Made by a program: the position numbers and the translations under genes. Shown here piece by piece: positions 17,059 to 25,159 of a stretch of DNA of 64,000 bases (position 1 is the first letter of the stretch; each line of letters begins with the position of its first letter). Under the pieces are notes generated by a model. The model had not been told where the DNA came from and did not search any database. It saw nothing but the letters and a program-made list of their open reading frames with translations. This stretch comes from JBQTIQ01 sp052387955 (GTDB taxonomy: Bacteria; Actinomycetota; Acidimicrobiia; Acidimicrobiales; JACDCH01): assembly GCA_052387955.1 (NCBI GenBank), contig JBQTIQ010000017.1, forward strand, positions 12,917-76,916, read 5' to 3'.

Positions 17059-17603
17059 ATGCGGACGGCGTCGGCGCCGGTGGGCGCCTGGGAGATCACC
17101 GGGCCGAAGAAGCTGGGCCCGTCCGGGGGGAGGAAGCTGAGCACCGGGGTACCGATGAAACCACCGCAGCGGTCGAGGGCCTGATCGGTCTCTTCCCCGA
17201 TGACGTCGTCGAACTCGTCCGAGTAGGCGGCCTCGGCCAACGCCGTCGGGTGGTCGAGTGCGGCCAGGACGCCGGCGATACCCGACCGGTCATCGAAGAG
17301 GGTGCTGTTGTCCTGGTTGTGGATGACACGGCCGTAGGCGGTGTAGAGCGGCAGCATCGCGGCCGGGCCGGACTCGGCCCGGACCGCGGCCGCCACCCGG
17401 AGCAGTTCGAGGCCCCGCTCGTGGATGCGCGCGTAGCCCTTGGGAAACTCACGCTCGTAGTCACGGCCGGCATTGAGCTTTCGGAGCGAGATGAACTTCC
17501 AGTCGACGCTGAGTGGGCGCTCATCGGCAACGTTGAGGACCCAACGCGACGTGATCCACGCCCACGGGCACACCGGGTCCCAGAAGAAGTCGAGGTCTGC
17601 CAT
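16965..17603 (-). CDS. DsbA-like thioredoxin-fold reductase of the Rv2466c type, with CPWA active site
   Basis: This 212-residue protein matches the mycothiol-dependent nitroreductase Rv2466c along its length: FFWDPVCPWAWITSRWVLNVA, PLYTAYGRVIHNQ, GGFIGTPVLSF and FFGPVISQAPTG. Rv2466c has CPWC; here the second Cys is Ala (Cys12-Pro-Trp-Ala15). A monothiol mechanism through a mixed disulfide with mycothiol is possible but inferred. The ATG at 17601-17603 is preceded by CAGGAGGTAG, a strong ribosome binding site. The gene runs into engB. Confidence 0.87.
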   Translation of the reverse strand: MADLDFFWDPVCPWAWITSRWVLNVADERPLSVDWKFISLRKLNAGRDYEREFPKGYARIHERGLELLRVAAAVRAESGPAAMLPLYTAYGRVIHNQDNSTLFDDRSGIAGVLAALDHPTALAEAAYSDEFDDVIGEETDQALDRCGGFIGTPVLSFLPPDGPSFFGPVISQAPTGADAVRMWDAVRTLAENPDFSELKRSVRGKRRFDDTW

Positions 17604-17722
17604 CCCCGGGTACTACCTCCTGGGCCCCGTCGGTATTCCGTGCCAGTCGCGCTCCCCGGTCACGCAGGCCGTTGGGACCGTGCCTGCATCGGTGGGGGCT
17701 CCGACCGGGTAGTCCCGACGCC

Positions 17723-18490
17723 ATGTGGCCACTGGTACGCGGCGCCTCCTTCGACGACCCGCTCGATCCCTACCGTGCCGTTGGTCGTGGCCGGCCCGAC
17801 GGGCGGTGCTGGCTGATGGCCAACATGGTGGGCGGCCTCGACGGGGCCGCGACGATCGAAGGGCGCGTCGGGAGGCTCACCAACGAGACCGACCAACGGC
17901 TCTTCCGGGCCTTGCGGTCGTTGGCCGACGTGGTCCTGGTGGGCGCCGAGACCGTGCGCCGGGAGCGCTACGGCCCGGTCCGGCTCACGGACGAGCAGAA
18001 GGCCGAGCGGGCCAGCGCCGGCCGCACCCCGGTCCCTCCTCTGGCCATCGTGAGCCGTTCGCTCGATCTCGACTGGTCGGCGCCGGCCTTCGCCGCGGTG
18101 CAAGAGGGGGCCACGACGATCGTCCTCACCGGAGGCGCAGCCGATCCCGAGCGGCTGGCGCGGGCCGCGGCGGTGGCCGAGGTCGTCCTCGTCGGCGACG
18201 GTGTCGACGTGGAGCCGGGCGCCCTGCTCGATGCGCTCACCAGCCTCGGCGCCCGGGTTGTGCTGTGCGAGGGCGGCCCTCACCTGCTCGGGCGCTTCGT
18301 CGCCGCCGGGCTGCTCGACGAACTGTGCCTCACCATCGCCCCGGTGCTGGGAGGCGACGGGCTGGGCCTGTCGGTGGCGGGCCCGTCCGCTTGCGCCGCG
18401 GTGCCCTTCGGCCTGGAGTCGGTGCTGGTCGACGACGAGGGAGCGCTCTTCCTGCGCTACGAGCGTGCTCCCGCCGGTGCCGGCCGATGA
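17723..18490 (+). CDS. RibD C-terminal-domain (pyrimidine/dihydrofolate-type) reductase
   Basis: This 255-residue protein has the RibD_C fold: MANMVGGLDGAATIEGRVG, DVVLVGAETVRRERYGP, VLCEGGPHLLGRFVAAGLLDELCLTIAPVLGGDG. These are NADPH-dependent reductase features shared by the riboflavin enzyme RibD and dihydrofolate reductase. The deaminase half of RibD is missing, so it could be a stand-alone riboflavin-pathway reductase or an enzyme of another pathway. The ATG at 17723 is used. Its stop overlaps the next start (ATGA), so it is translated with the flavin-reductase-like gene. Confidence 0.85.
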   Translation: MWPLVRGASFDDPLDPYRAVGRGRPDGRCWLMANMVGGLDGAATIEGRVGRLTNETDQRLFRALRSLADVVLVGAETVRRERYGPVRLTDEQKAERASAGRTPVPPLAIVSRSLDLDWSAPAFAAVQEGATTIVLTGGAADPERLARAAAVAEVVLVGDGVDVEPGALLDALTSLGARVVLCEGGPHLLGRFVAAGLLDELCLTIAPVLGGDGLGLSVAGPSACAAVPFGLESVLVDDEGALFLRYERAPAGAGR

Positions 18491-19005
18491 GCACCGGCGA
18501 GCCCGACGTCTCCGGTGCCTTCGACCGCCTGGTGGCCGGCACCGACGGCGCCATGGTGGTGGTCACCGTGGACAACGGCGACCAACGGGCTGGATGCCTG
18601 GTCGGGTTCCATTGCCAGGCCAGCATCGAGCCGGCCCGCTATGCGGTGTGGCTCTCGAAGGCCAACCACACCTACCCGGTGGCCCTGCTGGCCGAGTTCC
18701 TGGCCGTGCACGTTCTCGGCGCCGGCGAGCGCGACCTGGCCGTCCTCTTCGGTACCCGCTCCGGTGACGAGACCGACAAGTTCGGCCACTGCGAATGGGT
18801 GCCGGGCCCGGGCGGCGTGCCCTTGCTGGAGCGGTGCCCCGATCGGATGGTGCTGCGCCGGCGTGGCCTGATCGACGTCGGCGGCGACCATGTATGCGTG
18901 GTGGGGGAGCCGGTGGCGGCGTGGGCAGGCACCCTTGCGGTGCCGCTGCGCCTGTCGGCGCTGACCGACCTCGACCCCGGTCACGACGCCGGGGAGCGCC
19001 GGTAG
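18487..19005 (+). CDS. Flavin reductase-like (FMN-binding split-barrel) protein
   Basis: This 172-residue protein shows the flavin-reductase domain pattern: AMVVVTVDNGDQRAGCLVGFHCQASIEPARYAVWLSKANHTYP, then HVLGAGERDLAVLFGTRSGDETDKF. Such proteins use NAD(P)H to reduce FMN/FAD for a partner, or bind flavin tightly. It starts at ATG 18487, overlapping the upstream RibD-C gene by 4 bp, which suggests a shared redox role. The partner enzyme is not identifiable here. Confidence 0.83.
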   Translation: MSTGEPDVSGAFDRLVAGTDGAMVVVTVDNGDQRAGCLVGFHCQASIEPARYAVWLSKANHTYPVALLAEFLAVHVLGAGERDLAVLFGTRSGDETDKFGHCEWVPGPGGVPLLERCPDRMVLRRRGLIDVGGDHVCVVGEPVAAWAGTLAVPLRLSALTDLDPGHDAGERR

Positions 19006-19059
19006 GCCGTCCGGCCGGGACACGGTGACGCGTCAACGAGGAAGCCGTACCCTCCCCTC

Positions 19060-19569
19060 ATGGCAGAGCCCGACTGGCTGGACGCCGACCAGCAGCGGGC
19101 GTGGCGGGCCTATCTGCGCTCCCACGCCGAGTTGGTGGCGGCGCTGAACCGGCGCCTGGTCGCGGCCGACGGCCTGTCGGTGGCCGACTACGAGGTACTC
19201 GTCCATCTCACCGAGGCCCCCGGTCAGCGCCTCCGCCCCTTCGAGCTGGCCGACCTCATGGCGTGGGAGAAGAGCCGGCTGTCGCATCACCTGGCCCGGA
19301 TGCGAGGCCGCGGGCTGGTCCGTCGTCAGCAGTGCGACAGCGATGGCCGCGGCGCCTGGACCGTGTGCACCGCCGCCGGTCGGAGGGCCATGGCCGGCGC
19401 CGCCACCGGCCATGTCGCCGACGTCCGTCGCTGGTTCGTCGAGCCGGTCGGCCAGCGTGACCTGGCCATCCTGGGGGACCTCAGCGAACGGGTCCTGGCT
19501 GCCATCGCCGACGACGAGCTAGCTGGGGGGCTGGGCCCCCCCGGCCCCCGTCGCCGCCCGGCTCCCTAG
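19060..19569 (+). CDS. MarR-family transcriptional regulator
   Basis: This 169-residue winged-helix regulator has SVADYEVLVHLTEAPGQRLRPFELADLM, then a recognition helix KSRLSHHLARMRGRGLVRRQ and a wing with RGAWTVCTAAGRR. It probably acts as a dimer on nearby genes; the ligand is unknown. The ATG at 19060 is used. The last ~16 residues (LAGGLGPPGPRRRPAP) and the stop are encoded by a family A repeat, so the tail is probably not part of the ancestral protein. It converges on the pirin gene. Confidence 0.88.
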   Translation: MAEPDWLDADQQRAWRAYLRSHAELVAALNRRLVAADGLSVADYEVLVHLTEAPGQRLRPFELADLMAWEKSRLSHHLARMRGRGLVRRQQCDSDGRGAWTVCTAAGRRAMAGAATGHVADVRRWFVEPVGQRDLAILGDLSERVLAAIADDELAGGLGPPGPRRRPAP

Positions 19570-19584
19570 CGGTCGCTCGGTCGG
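19517..19584 (+). repeat. Family A repeat overlapping the 3' end of marR (copy A4)
   Basis: The core GGGGGGCTGGGCCCCCC (19525-19541) is followed by the family arm GTCGCCGCCCGGCTCCCTAG and then GCGGTCGCTCGGTCGG. It is closest to the copies at 7.4 and 37.8 kb but lacks their 60-bp stem-loop. It lies across the MarR stop codon, between convergent genes, so it could serve as a bidirectional transcript end. Confidence 0.87.
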
Positions 19585-19592
19585 CATCGAGC

Positions 19593-20546
19593 TCAGCCTC
19601 GGTAAGGGCGCAGCCCGTCGACGGGGACACGGCCGAGGCGGCCGGCGTGGAAGTCGTCGAACGCCTGTTGCAGCTCGGCGCGGGTGGTCATCACGAACGG
19701 GCCGTAGGCGGCGACGGGTTCGCCGATGCGCCGGCCCCCGAGCAGGAGCACCTCGAGCGCGCCGGTGGCGTGCGCCCCGACCTCGATGGTGTCGCCGGGG
19801 CCGAAGCGGGCCAGCTGGCCCGACGTGATCGGCTGCCCGTCGGTGCCGACGGTGCCGTCGCCAGCCAGGGCATAGGCCAGGGCATTGAAGCTGGCCGGCC
19901 ACCGCAGTCGCAGCCGGGCGCCGGGGGAGACGGTCGCATGGGCGACGGTGATGGGGGTGTGGGTGGCGCCCGGGCCGATGTGGCCGGCGAGGTCGCCGGC
20001 GATGAGCCGGACGAGGGCCCCGCCGTCGGCTGAGGACAGCAGGGTGACCTGGTCGCCCTCGATGCTCTGGTAGCGGGGGGCGGCCATCTTGTCCCTGGCC
20101 GGCAGGTTGACCCACAGCTGGACGCCGTGGAACAGCCCTCCGCTCAGCACCAGTTCCTCGGGCGGCGTCTCGATGTGGAGGATCCCGCCGCCGGCGGTCA
20201 TCCACTGCGTGCCGCCGTTGGTGATGAGCCCGCCACCGCCGTGGGAATCCTGGTGCTGGAACGTGCCGTCGATCATGTAGGTGACGGTCTCGAAGCCGCG
20301 GTGCGGGTGCCAGTCGGTCCCCTTGGGTTCGCCCGGGGCGTAGTCGACCTCGCCCATCTGGTCCATGTGGATGAAGGGGTCGAGGTCGGCCTTCGACACG
20401 CCGGCGAACGCCCTCCGCACCGGGAACCCCTCGCCCTCGACGGCCCGAGGGGCGGTGAGAACGCCGACGACGGGCCGCGTCGCGGCCTCGGGGCCGGGCC
20501 GGTCGACCTTGGGCAGGGTGAGCGTGTCGGCGGTGATGGCAGGCAT
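19593..20546 (-). CDS. Pirin family protein
   Basis: This 317-residue bicupin protein has the pirin signature: HPHRGFETVTYMIDGTFQHQDS, then GTQWMTAGGGILHIE with the metal-binding His and Glu residues of the N-terminal cupin, and a C-terminal cupin ending in AAYGPFVM. Pirins bind Fe or another metal; some are quercetinases, others regulate transcription. The ATG at 20544-20546 has a perfect ribosome binding site (CAGGAGGTCCC). No functional partner is evident. Confidence 0.93.
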   Translation of the reverse strand: MPAITADTLTLPKVDRPGPEAATRPVVGVLTAPRAVEGEGFPVRRAFAGVSKADLDPFIHMDQMGEVDYAPGEPKGTDWHPHRGFETVTYMIDGTFQHQDSHGGGGLITNGGTQWMTAGGGILHIETPPEELVLSGGLFHGVQLWVNLPARDKMAAPRYQSIEGDQVTLLSSADGGALVRLIAGDLAGHIGPGATHTPITVAHATVSPGARLRLRWPASFNALAYALAGDGTVGTDGQPITSGQLARFGPGDTIEVGAHATGALEVLLLGGRRIGEPVAAYGPFVMTTRAELQQAFDDFHAGRLGRVPVDGLRPYRG

Positions 20547-20640
20547 CGGGACCTCCTGATTGGTTGATCCGTCATCTACTGAACCGGGCGACGGTCGCCG
20601 ATGTTCCCGTCGGCCCGCTCCGGCGATTCGGAGCCGGTCG

Positions 20641-21723
20641 CTACTCGAGCCGCCGCTGCGGGTAGGCGGCGAAGTAGTCGGCGGCGGCGATCGGCTCGGA
20701 CGACTCGTAGCCGATGGGCAACAAGGCGACACCGATGCTGGTGGCGTAGTAGACGTCCCACAGGTAGTAGCCGGAGTAGGCGCCGGGATCGGCGGCGATC
20801 ACGTCCGCGATGGCGCGGATCGCCCGCACGTAGGCGTTGCTGTTGTTGTAGCGGTAGAGGGCGTTGTCGATCTCGCCGCGGTCGAACCCGTTGCGGGCCA
20901 GCAGGCGGGCGGCCGCCAGGATCGAGTCGCCGGGATCGTCGATGTCGCCGCCTTCGCCGTACTCGGCGAACGTCGAGGGCAGGAACTGCATCGGGCCCTG
21001 GGCACCGGCCGTGCTGAGGCCGCGGATCCGGCCCATGCCCGACTCGACGAGGTTGATGGCGGCCAGGTACTGCCATCCGACGCCGGTGGCGGCCTCGGCC
21101 TGGTGATAGGCCGACAGCAGCTCGGCTTCCGGTGCCGGTGCCACGATCTTCCAGGCCGGCACCGTGTCCCGTAACGGCGACGGCAGGAGCCGGGCCAGGT
21201 CGCGGCGGGCGGCGACGTTGGCCCGCACCGCCGCCCGCAGCTCCTCGGGCAGCGCCGCGTCCACCTCGTTGTCCCATTCCTGATGGCGGCCCAGGGTGCG
21301 GTAGGCGACCTGTTGTACCCGGGCTGCGGCCACGCGCTGGTCGGCCGGCGTGGCCGGGTCGCGTACGGCTCGTTCGGCGTTCGTCAGCTGCTGGGCGATC
21401 GTCGCGGCCTCGGCGGGGGACGGGGGCGCAGCGCCCTCACCCCCAGCCGATGAGGGGATGGCGGTGCCGGGCGGCGCAACCCCGTCGTGGTCGTCGGTAC
21501 CCGGGGCAGTCGGGGCGGCCGTGGCTGGCGAGGAGGTGGCGCCGACGTCGACCTGCGCCGGGGGGGCCGAGGCCGCGCCGGGCCCCGGAGGGGGGAGGGT
21601 GGTGGCACCGTCGGGCCCCGCGCCGCAGGCGGCGACCGCGATCGCCATCCCCATCAGCGTCCCGGTCAGCCGCCGGGCCCGGCAGGCCGATCGGGCCGGG
21701 GGCGGGCCCGCTACGGGGCTCAT
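20641..21723 (-). CDS. Lytic transglycosylase-like lipoprotein (SLT domain)
   Basis: This 360-residue exported protein has a lipoprotein signal (GMAIAVAAC), a long Ala/Pro/Thr linker, a helical region (residues ~105-175) and a C-terminal SLT domain. The catalytic Glu lies in AAINLVESGMGRI, followed by STAGAQGPMQFLPSTFAEYG and NNSNAYVRAI. It should cleave peptidoglycan between MurNAc and GlcNAc to give anhydro ends. The ATG at 21721-21723 overlaps the stop of the upstream sugar dehydrogenase (ATGA), so the two are co-translated. The linker region near 21420 resembles a degraded family A repeat. Confidence 0.9.
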   Translation of the reverse strand: MSPVAGPPPARSACRARRLTGTLMGMAIAVAACGAGPDGATTLPPPGPGAASAPPAQVDVGATSSPATAAPTAPGTDDHDGVAPPGTAIPSSAGGEGAAPPSPAEAATIAQQLTNAERAVRDPATPADQRVAAARVQQVAYRTLGRHQEWDNEVDAALPEELRAAVRANVAARRDLARLLPSPLRDTVPAWKIVAPAPEAELLSAYHQAEAATGVGWQYLAAINLVESGMGRIRGLSTAGAQGPMQFLPSTFAEYGEGGDIDDPGDSILAAARLLARNGFDRGEIDNALYRYNNSNAYVRAIRAIADVIAADPGAYSGYYLWDVYYATSIGVALLPIGYESSEPIAAADYFAAYPQRRLE

Positions 21724-23018
21724 CCGGGGTCGAGGCGGGCGACCTCGCCTCCCAGGGACAGCACGTACAGCTCCCCGTCGGGCCCCTCGCCGAACGACGA
21801 CGGGTTGTCGACGTCGAGGCCGATGTCGTCGACCACCACGCCCTCGGCCGTGCGCCGGAGCCCCATCAACCGGCCCCGGCAGAAGTCGGCGAACAGATAG
21901 GTGCCGACCAGACCCGGCACGGTGGTGCCCCGGTACACGTAGCCGCCGGTCACCGAGCAGCTGCCGTCGCCGTGGTCGTACTCGTGGAGGGGCCCGACGG
22001 CGCCGGCCGGTGGGCCGTCGGCGGCGAAGGGGTGGCTGCCCTCGACCGCGTCCCAGCCGAAGTTGGCACCTCGGCCGGCGCCGGCGGGCACGAAGTCGAT
22101 CTCCTCCCAGTCGCCCTGGCCGACGTCGGCGATCCACAGGTCGCCGGTGGCCCGGTCGAAGGAGAACCGCCACGGGTTGCGCAGCCCGAAGGCGTACACC
22201 TCGGGCGCTCCGCCCCCGTTGACGAAGGGGTTGTCGGCCGGGATGGCGTAGGGCGATCCGCCGAGCGGGTCGATGCGGAGGATGTTGCCCAGCAGGTCAT
22301 CGGTCTTCTGACCGTTGCCCTCGGGGTCGTTGGCGCCGCCGCCGTCACCCATGGCCCAGTAGAGGAACCCGTCGGGCCCGAAGGCAAGCTGGCCACCGTT
22401 GTGGTTCGACGCGAAGTCGGGCACCACGAGGACACGTTGGCGGCTGTCGGCGTCGATCCCGTCCCCGTCGACGGCCAGCCCGACGAGCTCCTGTTGTTCG
22501 TCGCGGTTGGTGTAGGCGATGAAGACCCGGTCGCCGGCGGGTGAGAAGGCGATGCCGAGAAGGCCCTGTTCGCCGCCGGCGACGACGTCGCCGCCGATGT
22601 CGAGCACGGGATCGTCGTCGACGGAGTACGACGGGTCGGCGGCCGAGCCCTCGATGCGGATGCGCCGCACCCGGCCGGCCTGCTCGGTCACGTACAGGCT
22701 GCGCTCACCGGCCCGCACCGCGGCGGCGGTCGGCGAACGCAACTGCGCCACCGACGAGAGCCGTAGTGCCGGCAACGGGCCCGAGGGTGGCGGCGGGATG
22801 GAGGCGTCCGGCTCGGCCCCTGGCGCCGGCGTCTGACCGGGCGTCGTCGCCGGCCCGGTGCCGGCGGTTGCGGGCACCGTGGTCGTGCCGGCGCTGCTCG
22901 AGGCGGTCGCCGTGGCGGGGTCGTCGCGGCCGCACGCCGTCAGCAGCATCAGGCCGCTGAGGACCACCGCGGCCCGCGGACGGGCCCGGCGTCGGCCCCG
23001 CGGTGTCGGTACTCTCAT
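21720..23018 (-). CDS. PQQ-type soluble glucose/sorbosone dehydrogenase-like lipoprotein
   Basis: This 432-residue beta-propeller protein of the GSDH family has a lipoprotein signal ending in MLLTAC, a Thr/Pro/Ala linker, then GGEQGLLGIAFSPAGDRVFIAY, NHNGGQLAFGPDGFLYWAMGD, GLRNPWRFSFD and a C-terminal EGPDGELYVLS. Relatives oxidise aldose sugars with PQQ and calcium outside the membrane; many actinobacterial members have unknown substrates. The ATG at 23016-23018 is used. The downstream transglycosylase overlaps by 4 bp. Confidence 0.88.
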   Translation of the reverse strand: MRVPTPRGRRRARPRAAVVLSGLMLLTACGRDDPATATASSSAGTTTVPATAGTGPATTPGQTPAPGAEPDASIPPPPSGPLPALRLSSVAQLRSPTAAAVRAGERSLYVTEQAGRVRRIRIEGSAADPSYSVDDDPVLDIGGDVVAGGEQGLLGIAFSPAGDRVFIAYTNRDEQQELVGLAVDGDGIDADSRQRVLVVPDFASNHNGGQLAFGPDGFLYWAMGDGGGANDPEGNGQKTDDLLGNILRIDPLGGSPYAIPADNPFVNGGGAPEVYAFGLRNPWRFSFDRATGDLWIADVGQGDWEEIDFVPAGAGRGANFGWDAVEGSHPFAADGPPAGAVGPLHEYDHGDGSCSVTGGYVYRGTTVPGLVGTYLFADFCRGRLMGLRRTAEGVVVDDIGLDVDNPSSFGEGPDGELYVLSLGGEVARLDPG

Positions 23019-23083
23019 CGGTGGGCTCGTCCCTTCGTCGTAACGGTCCCGGCTCGGACGGCCGGCGACGGCCGACAGCCCGT

Positions 23084-23947
23084 TCACTCCTCGATCACCC
23101 GGATCAGCCCCTCTTGCACGGTCGACACCACCAGCTCCCCGGTGCGCCGGAAGATCGTCCCCCGGGCGAGACCCCGGGCCCCGGTGGCCGAGGGAGTGTC
23201 CTGGGCGTAGAGGAGCCATTCGTCGGCTCGGAACGGGCGATGGAACCACATGGCGTGATCGAGGCTGGCCATCATGAGATGCCCGAAGTCGTACTCGCCC
23301 CCGTGCGGCAGCAGCGACGTGTCGAGCAGCGTCATGTCGGACGCATAGGTCAGAACGCAGGTGTGCACCAACGGGTCTTCGGGGAGCTTGCCCGCCGCCT
23401 TCAGCCACACCAGTTGGCGGGGGGGCAGCGGTCCGGCGCGGTCCGGTGGCGTCCAGCTGGCGGGCCGGGCGTCGATGGGACGGGGACGGTCGAAGAGGTC
23501 GCCGAGCCGCTCCTTCCATGGCCGCCACAGCTCGAAGAAGTCGGGGAGCGACTCGGGGTCGGGAGCGTCGGGCATCTCGAGCTGGTGGTCGAGGCCGTCC
23601 TCTTGGCGCTGGAACGAAGCCGCCAGGTTGAAGATGGCCCGGCCGTGCTGGACGGCGATGACCCGCCGGGTGCTGAAGGAGCGGCCGTCGCGGATGCGGT
23701 CGACCTGGTAGATGATCGGGGCGGCAGCGTCGCCGGGGCGCAGGAAGTAGGAGTGCAGCGAGTGGACCCCGTGGTCGGCCTCGACGGTGCGGGCCGCCGC
23801 CACCAGGGCCTGGCCCGCGACCTGGCCGCCGAAGGTGCGCTGGCGGCTGTCGGCCGACGACGAGCCCCGGAAGAGGTCGACCTCGATGGCCTCGAGGTCG
23901 AGCAGCGTCACGAGGTCGTCGACCGCGTCCTGGCTGTTCTCCGTCAC
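23084..23947 (-). CDS. tesB: Acyl-CoA thioesterase II
   Basis: This 287-residue double-hotdog thioesterase hydrolyses acyl-CoA. The first hotdog has RTFGGQVAGQALVAAARTV and VHSLHSYFLRPGDAAAPIIYQVDRIRDGRSFSTRRV. The second has LASLDHAMWFHRPFRADEWLLYAQDTPSA and GRGTIF-like residues, with the conserved Asp-His-Gln type triad of TesB. The GTG at 23945-23947 is chosen because CACAGGAGGACC sits just upstream. It diverges from the cupredoxin gene across a family B repeat. Confidence 0.92.
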   Translation of the reverse strand: MTENSQDAVDDLVTLLDLEAIEVDLFRGSSSADSRQRTFGGQVAGQALVAAARTVEADHGVHSLHSYFLRPGDAAAPIIYQVDRIRDGRSFSTRRVIAVQHGRAIFNLAASFQRQEDGLDHQLEMPDAPDPESLPDFFELWRPWKERLGDLFDRPRPIDARPASWTPPDRAGPLPPRQLVWLKAAGKLPEDPLVHTCVLTYASDMTLLDTSLLPHGGEYDFGHLMMASLDHAMWFHRPFRADEWLLYAQDTPSATGARGLARGTIFRRTGELVVSTVQEGLIRVIEE

Positions 23948-24055
23948 GGTCCTCCTGTGGGGGCTCGCCCCACAGTCTCGCGTGCGGTCCGGGTTGCCCA
24001 CGGGCGCGGGCCGGGGGATGCCGTCAACGTGACAGGATGTCCGCCGCTGCCGCCG

Positions 24056-24124
24056 ATGCGAGCGCCGGAGCGCCAGCGCAGGTGCGGCCAGGCGCGGCCT
24101 GCGCGGCCGGGGAACGCCGACGTT
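24056..24124 (+). repeat. Family B intergenic repeat (copy B1)
   Basis: The sequence runs GCGAGCGCCGGAGCGCCAGC, then a GC-rich dyad around GGCGCGGCCTGCGCGGCC, and ends GGGGAACGCCGACG. The same order appears at 34224 and 60701, with shorter versions at 26243 and 56449. This copy lies in the divergent region between tesB and the cupredoxin gene, 13 bp before the latter's start. Confidence 0.8.
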
Positions 24125-24136
24125 ATGGGGGAACAG

Positions 24137-25159
24137 ATGCGAACGCGATCACGACGGTTGTCGGCGCTCTTGCTGGCGTCGCTGCTCACCGTCGCCGCCT
24201 GCAGCGGCGACAGTGAGCCGCAGCCGGCGCAGGGTGTCGACACCGGTGGAGGCGCAGGCGGGCCGGTCGTCGTGCAGGTCGGCGTCAACCACCCCGACGA
24301 CCGTCAGATCGCCGTCCTCCAGTACATGCCGGCGCTGGTCAAGGTGCCGGTCGGGGCGACCGTGGAATGGGTGTGGGACGGGACCCTCGAGTCCCACTCG
24401 GTCACGTTCCTCCCCGACGACGCCGAACGGCCTCCGCCGCTCGAGGCCGACCGGCTGTTCGCCCCGACCCCGCCGGAAGGCGCCTTCGACGGCGGCGACG
24501 TCGTGAACAGCGGCCTCCAGCCCCGTGGCGGTGCGCCGGCCGCGCCCTTCGACGTCACCTTCAGGGTGCCTGGTCTCTTCGAGTACTACTGCGTCATCCA
24601 CCCCGAGATGATCGGGGTGGTGTCCGTCGTCGAGAGCGGCGCGGTCGACACCCCCGTACTGGCCACCCAGAAGGGGACAGCAGAACGGGCCATCTATCTG
24701 GCCGAAGGGCGTGCGGCCAAGACCGCCTTCGACGCCGCTCCCCGCGAGCAGGTCCCGAACGCCGACGGCACGACGACCTGGAAGGTGCCCATGGGCGCGT
24801 CGACGTCGTTCACCGACTCCCTCAGCTTCGGGAACAGCTTCAACGTCGCCCCCGGCGACACCGTGCTCTTCGTAAACAACTCGGCCACGGCCCACACCGC
24901 CACCTACTTCGGCGACACCCCCAAGCTGATCGACCCCGCCAACCCGACGGTGAGGTCCCCGTCAGGGCCGTCGCCGCTGGCCGTCAACCCGGCCGCGCTG
25001 TCGAGCTCGGGGGTGGTGAGGCCGGCCTTACCGGTCGACGCCCCCCCACCAGAGGCCGACCGGAGCTTCGCCTTCGTCGTGCCCGGCCCCGGTACCTATG
25101 AGTTCTACTGCGTGTTCCACGAGCCGAGCGGCATGGCCGTGGCCATCACCGCCGGCTGA
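24137..25159 (+). CDS. Two-domain cupredoxin lipoprotein
   Basis: This 340-residue exported protein has lipoprotein signal LASLLTVAAC and two plastocyanin-like domains. Domain 1 has ESHSVTFLPDD and YYCVIHPEM; domain 2 has TAHTATYFGD and FYCVFHEPSGM. Each supplies the His-Cys-His-Met set expected for a type 1 copper site. It is a likely membrane-tethered electron carrier. The ATG at 24137 gives the clean signal peptide; an in-frame ATG at 24125 is an alternative. The 3' end overlaps the convergent gene by 55 bp. Confidence 0.88.
   Translation: MRTRSRRLSALLLASLLTVAACSGDSEPQPAQGVDTGGGAGGPVVVQVGVNHPDDRQIAVLQYMPALVKVPVGATVEWVWDGTLESHSVTFLPDDAERPPPLEADRLFAPTPPEGAFDGGDVVNSGLQPRGGAPAAPFDVTFRVPGLFEYYCVIHPEMIGVVSVVESGAVDTPVLATQKGTAERAIYLAEGRAAKTAFDAAPREQVPNADGTTTWKVPMGASTSFTDSLSFGNSFNVAPGDTVLFVNNSATAHTATYFGDTPKLIDPANPTVRSPSGPSPLAVNPAALSSSGVVRPALPVDAPPPEADRSFAFVVPGPGTYEFYCVFHEPSGMAVAITAG

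Noticed and set aside
21415..21470. Family A-like sequence inside the lytic transglycosylase linker
   Set aside because: It resembles the core only partly and is in frame as linker; not enough to call a copy.
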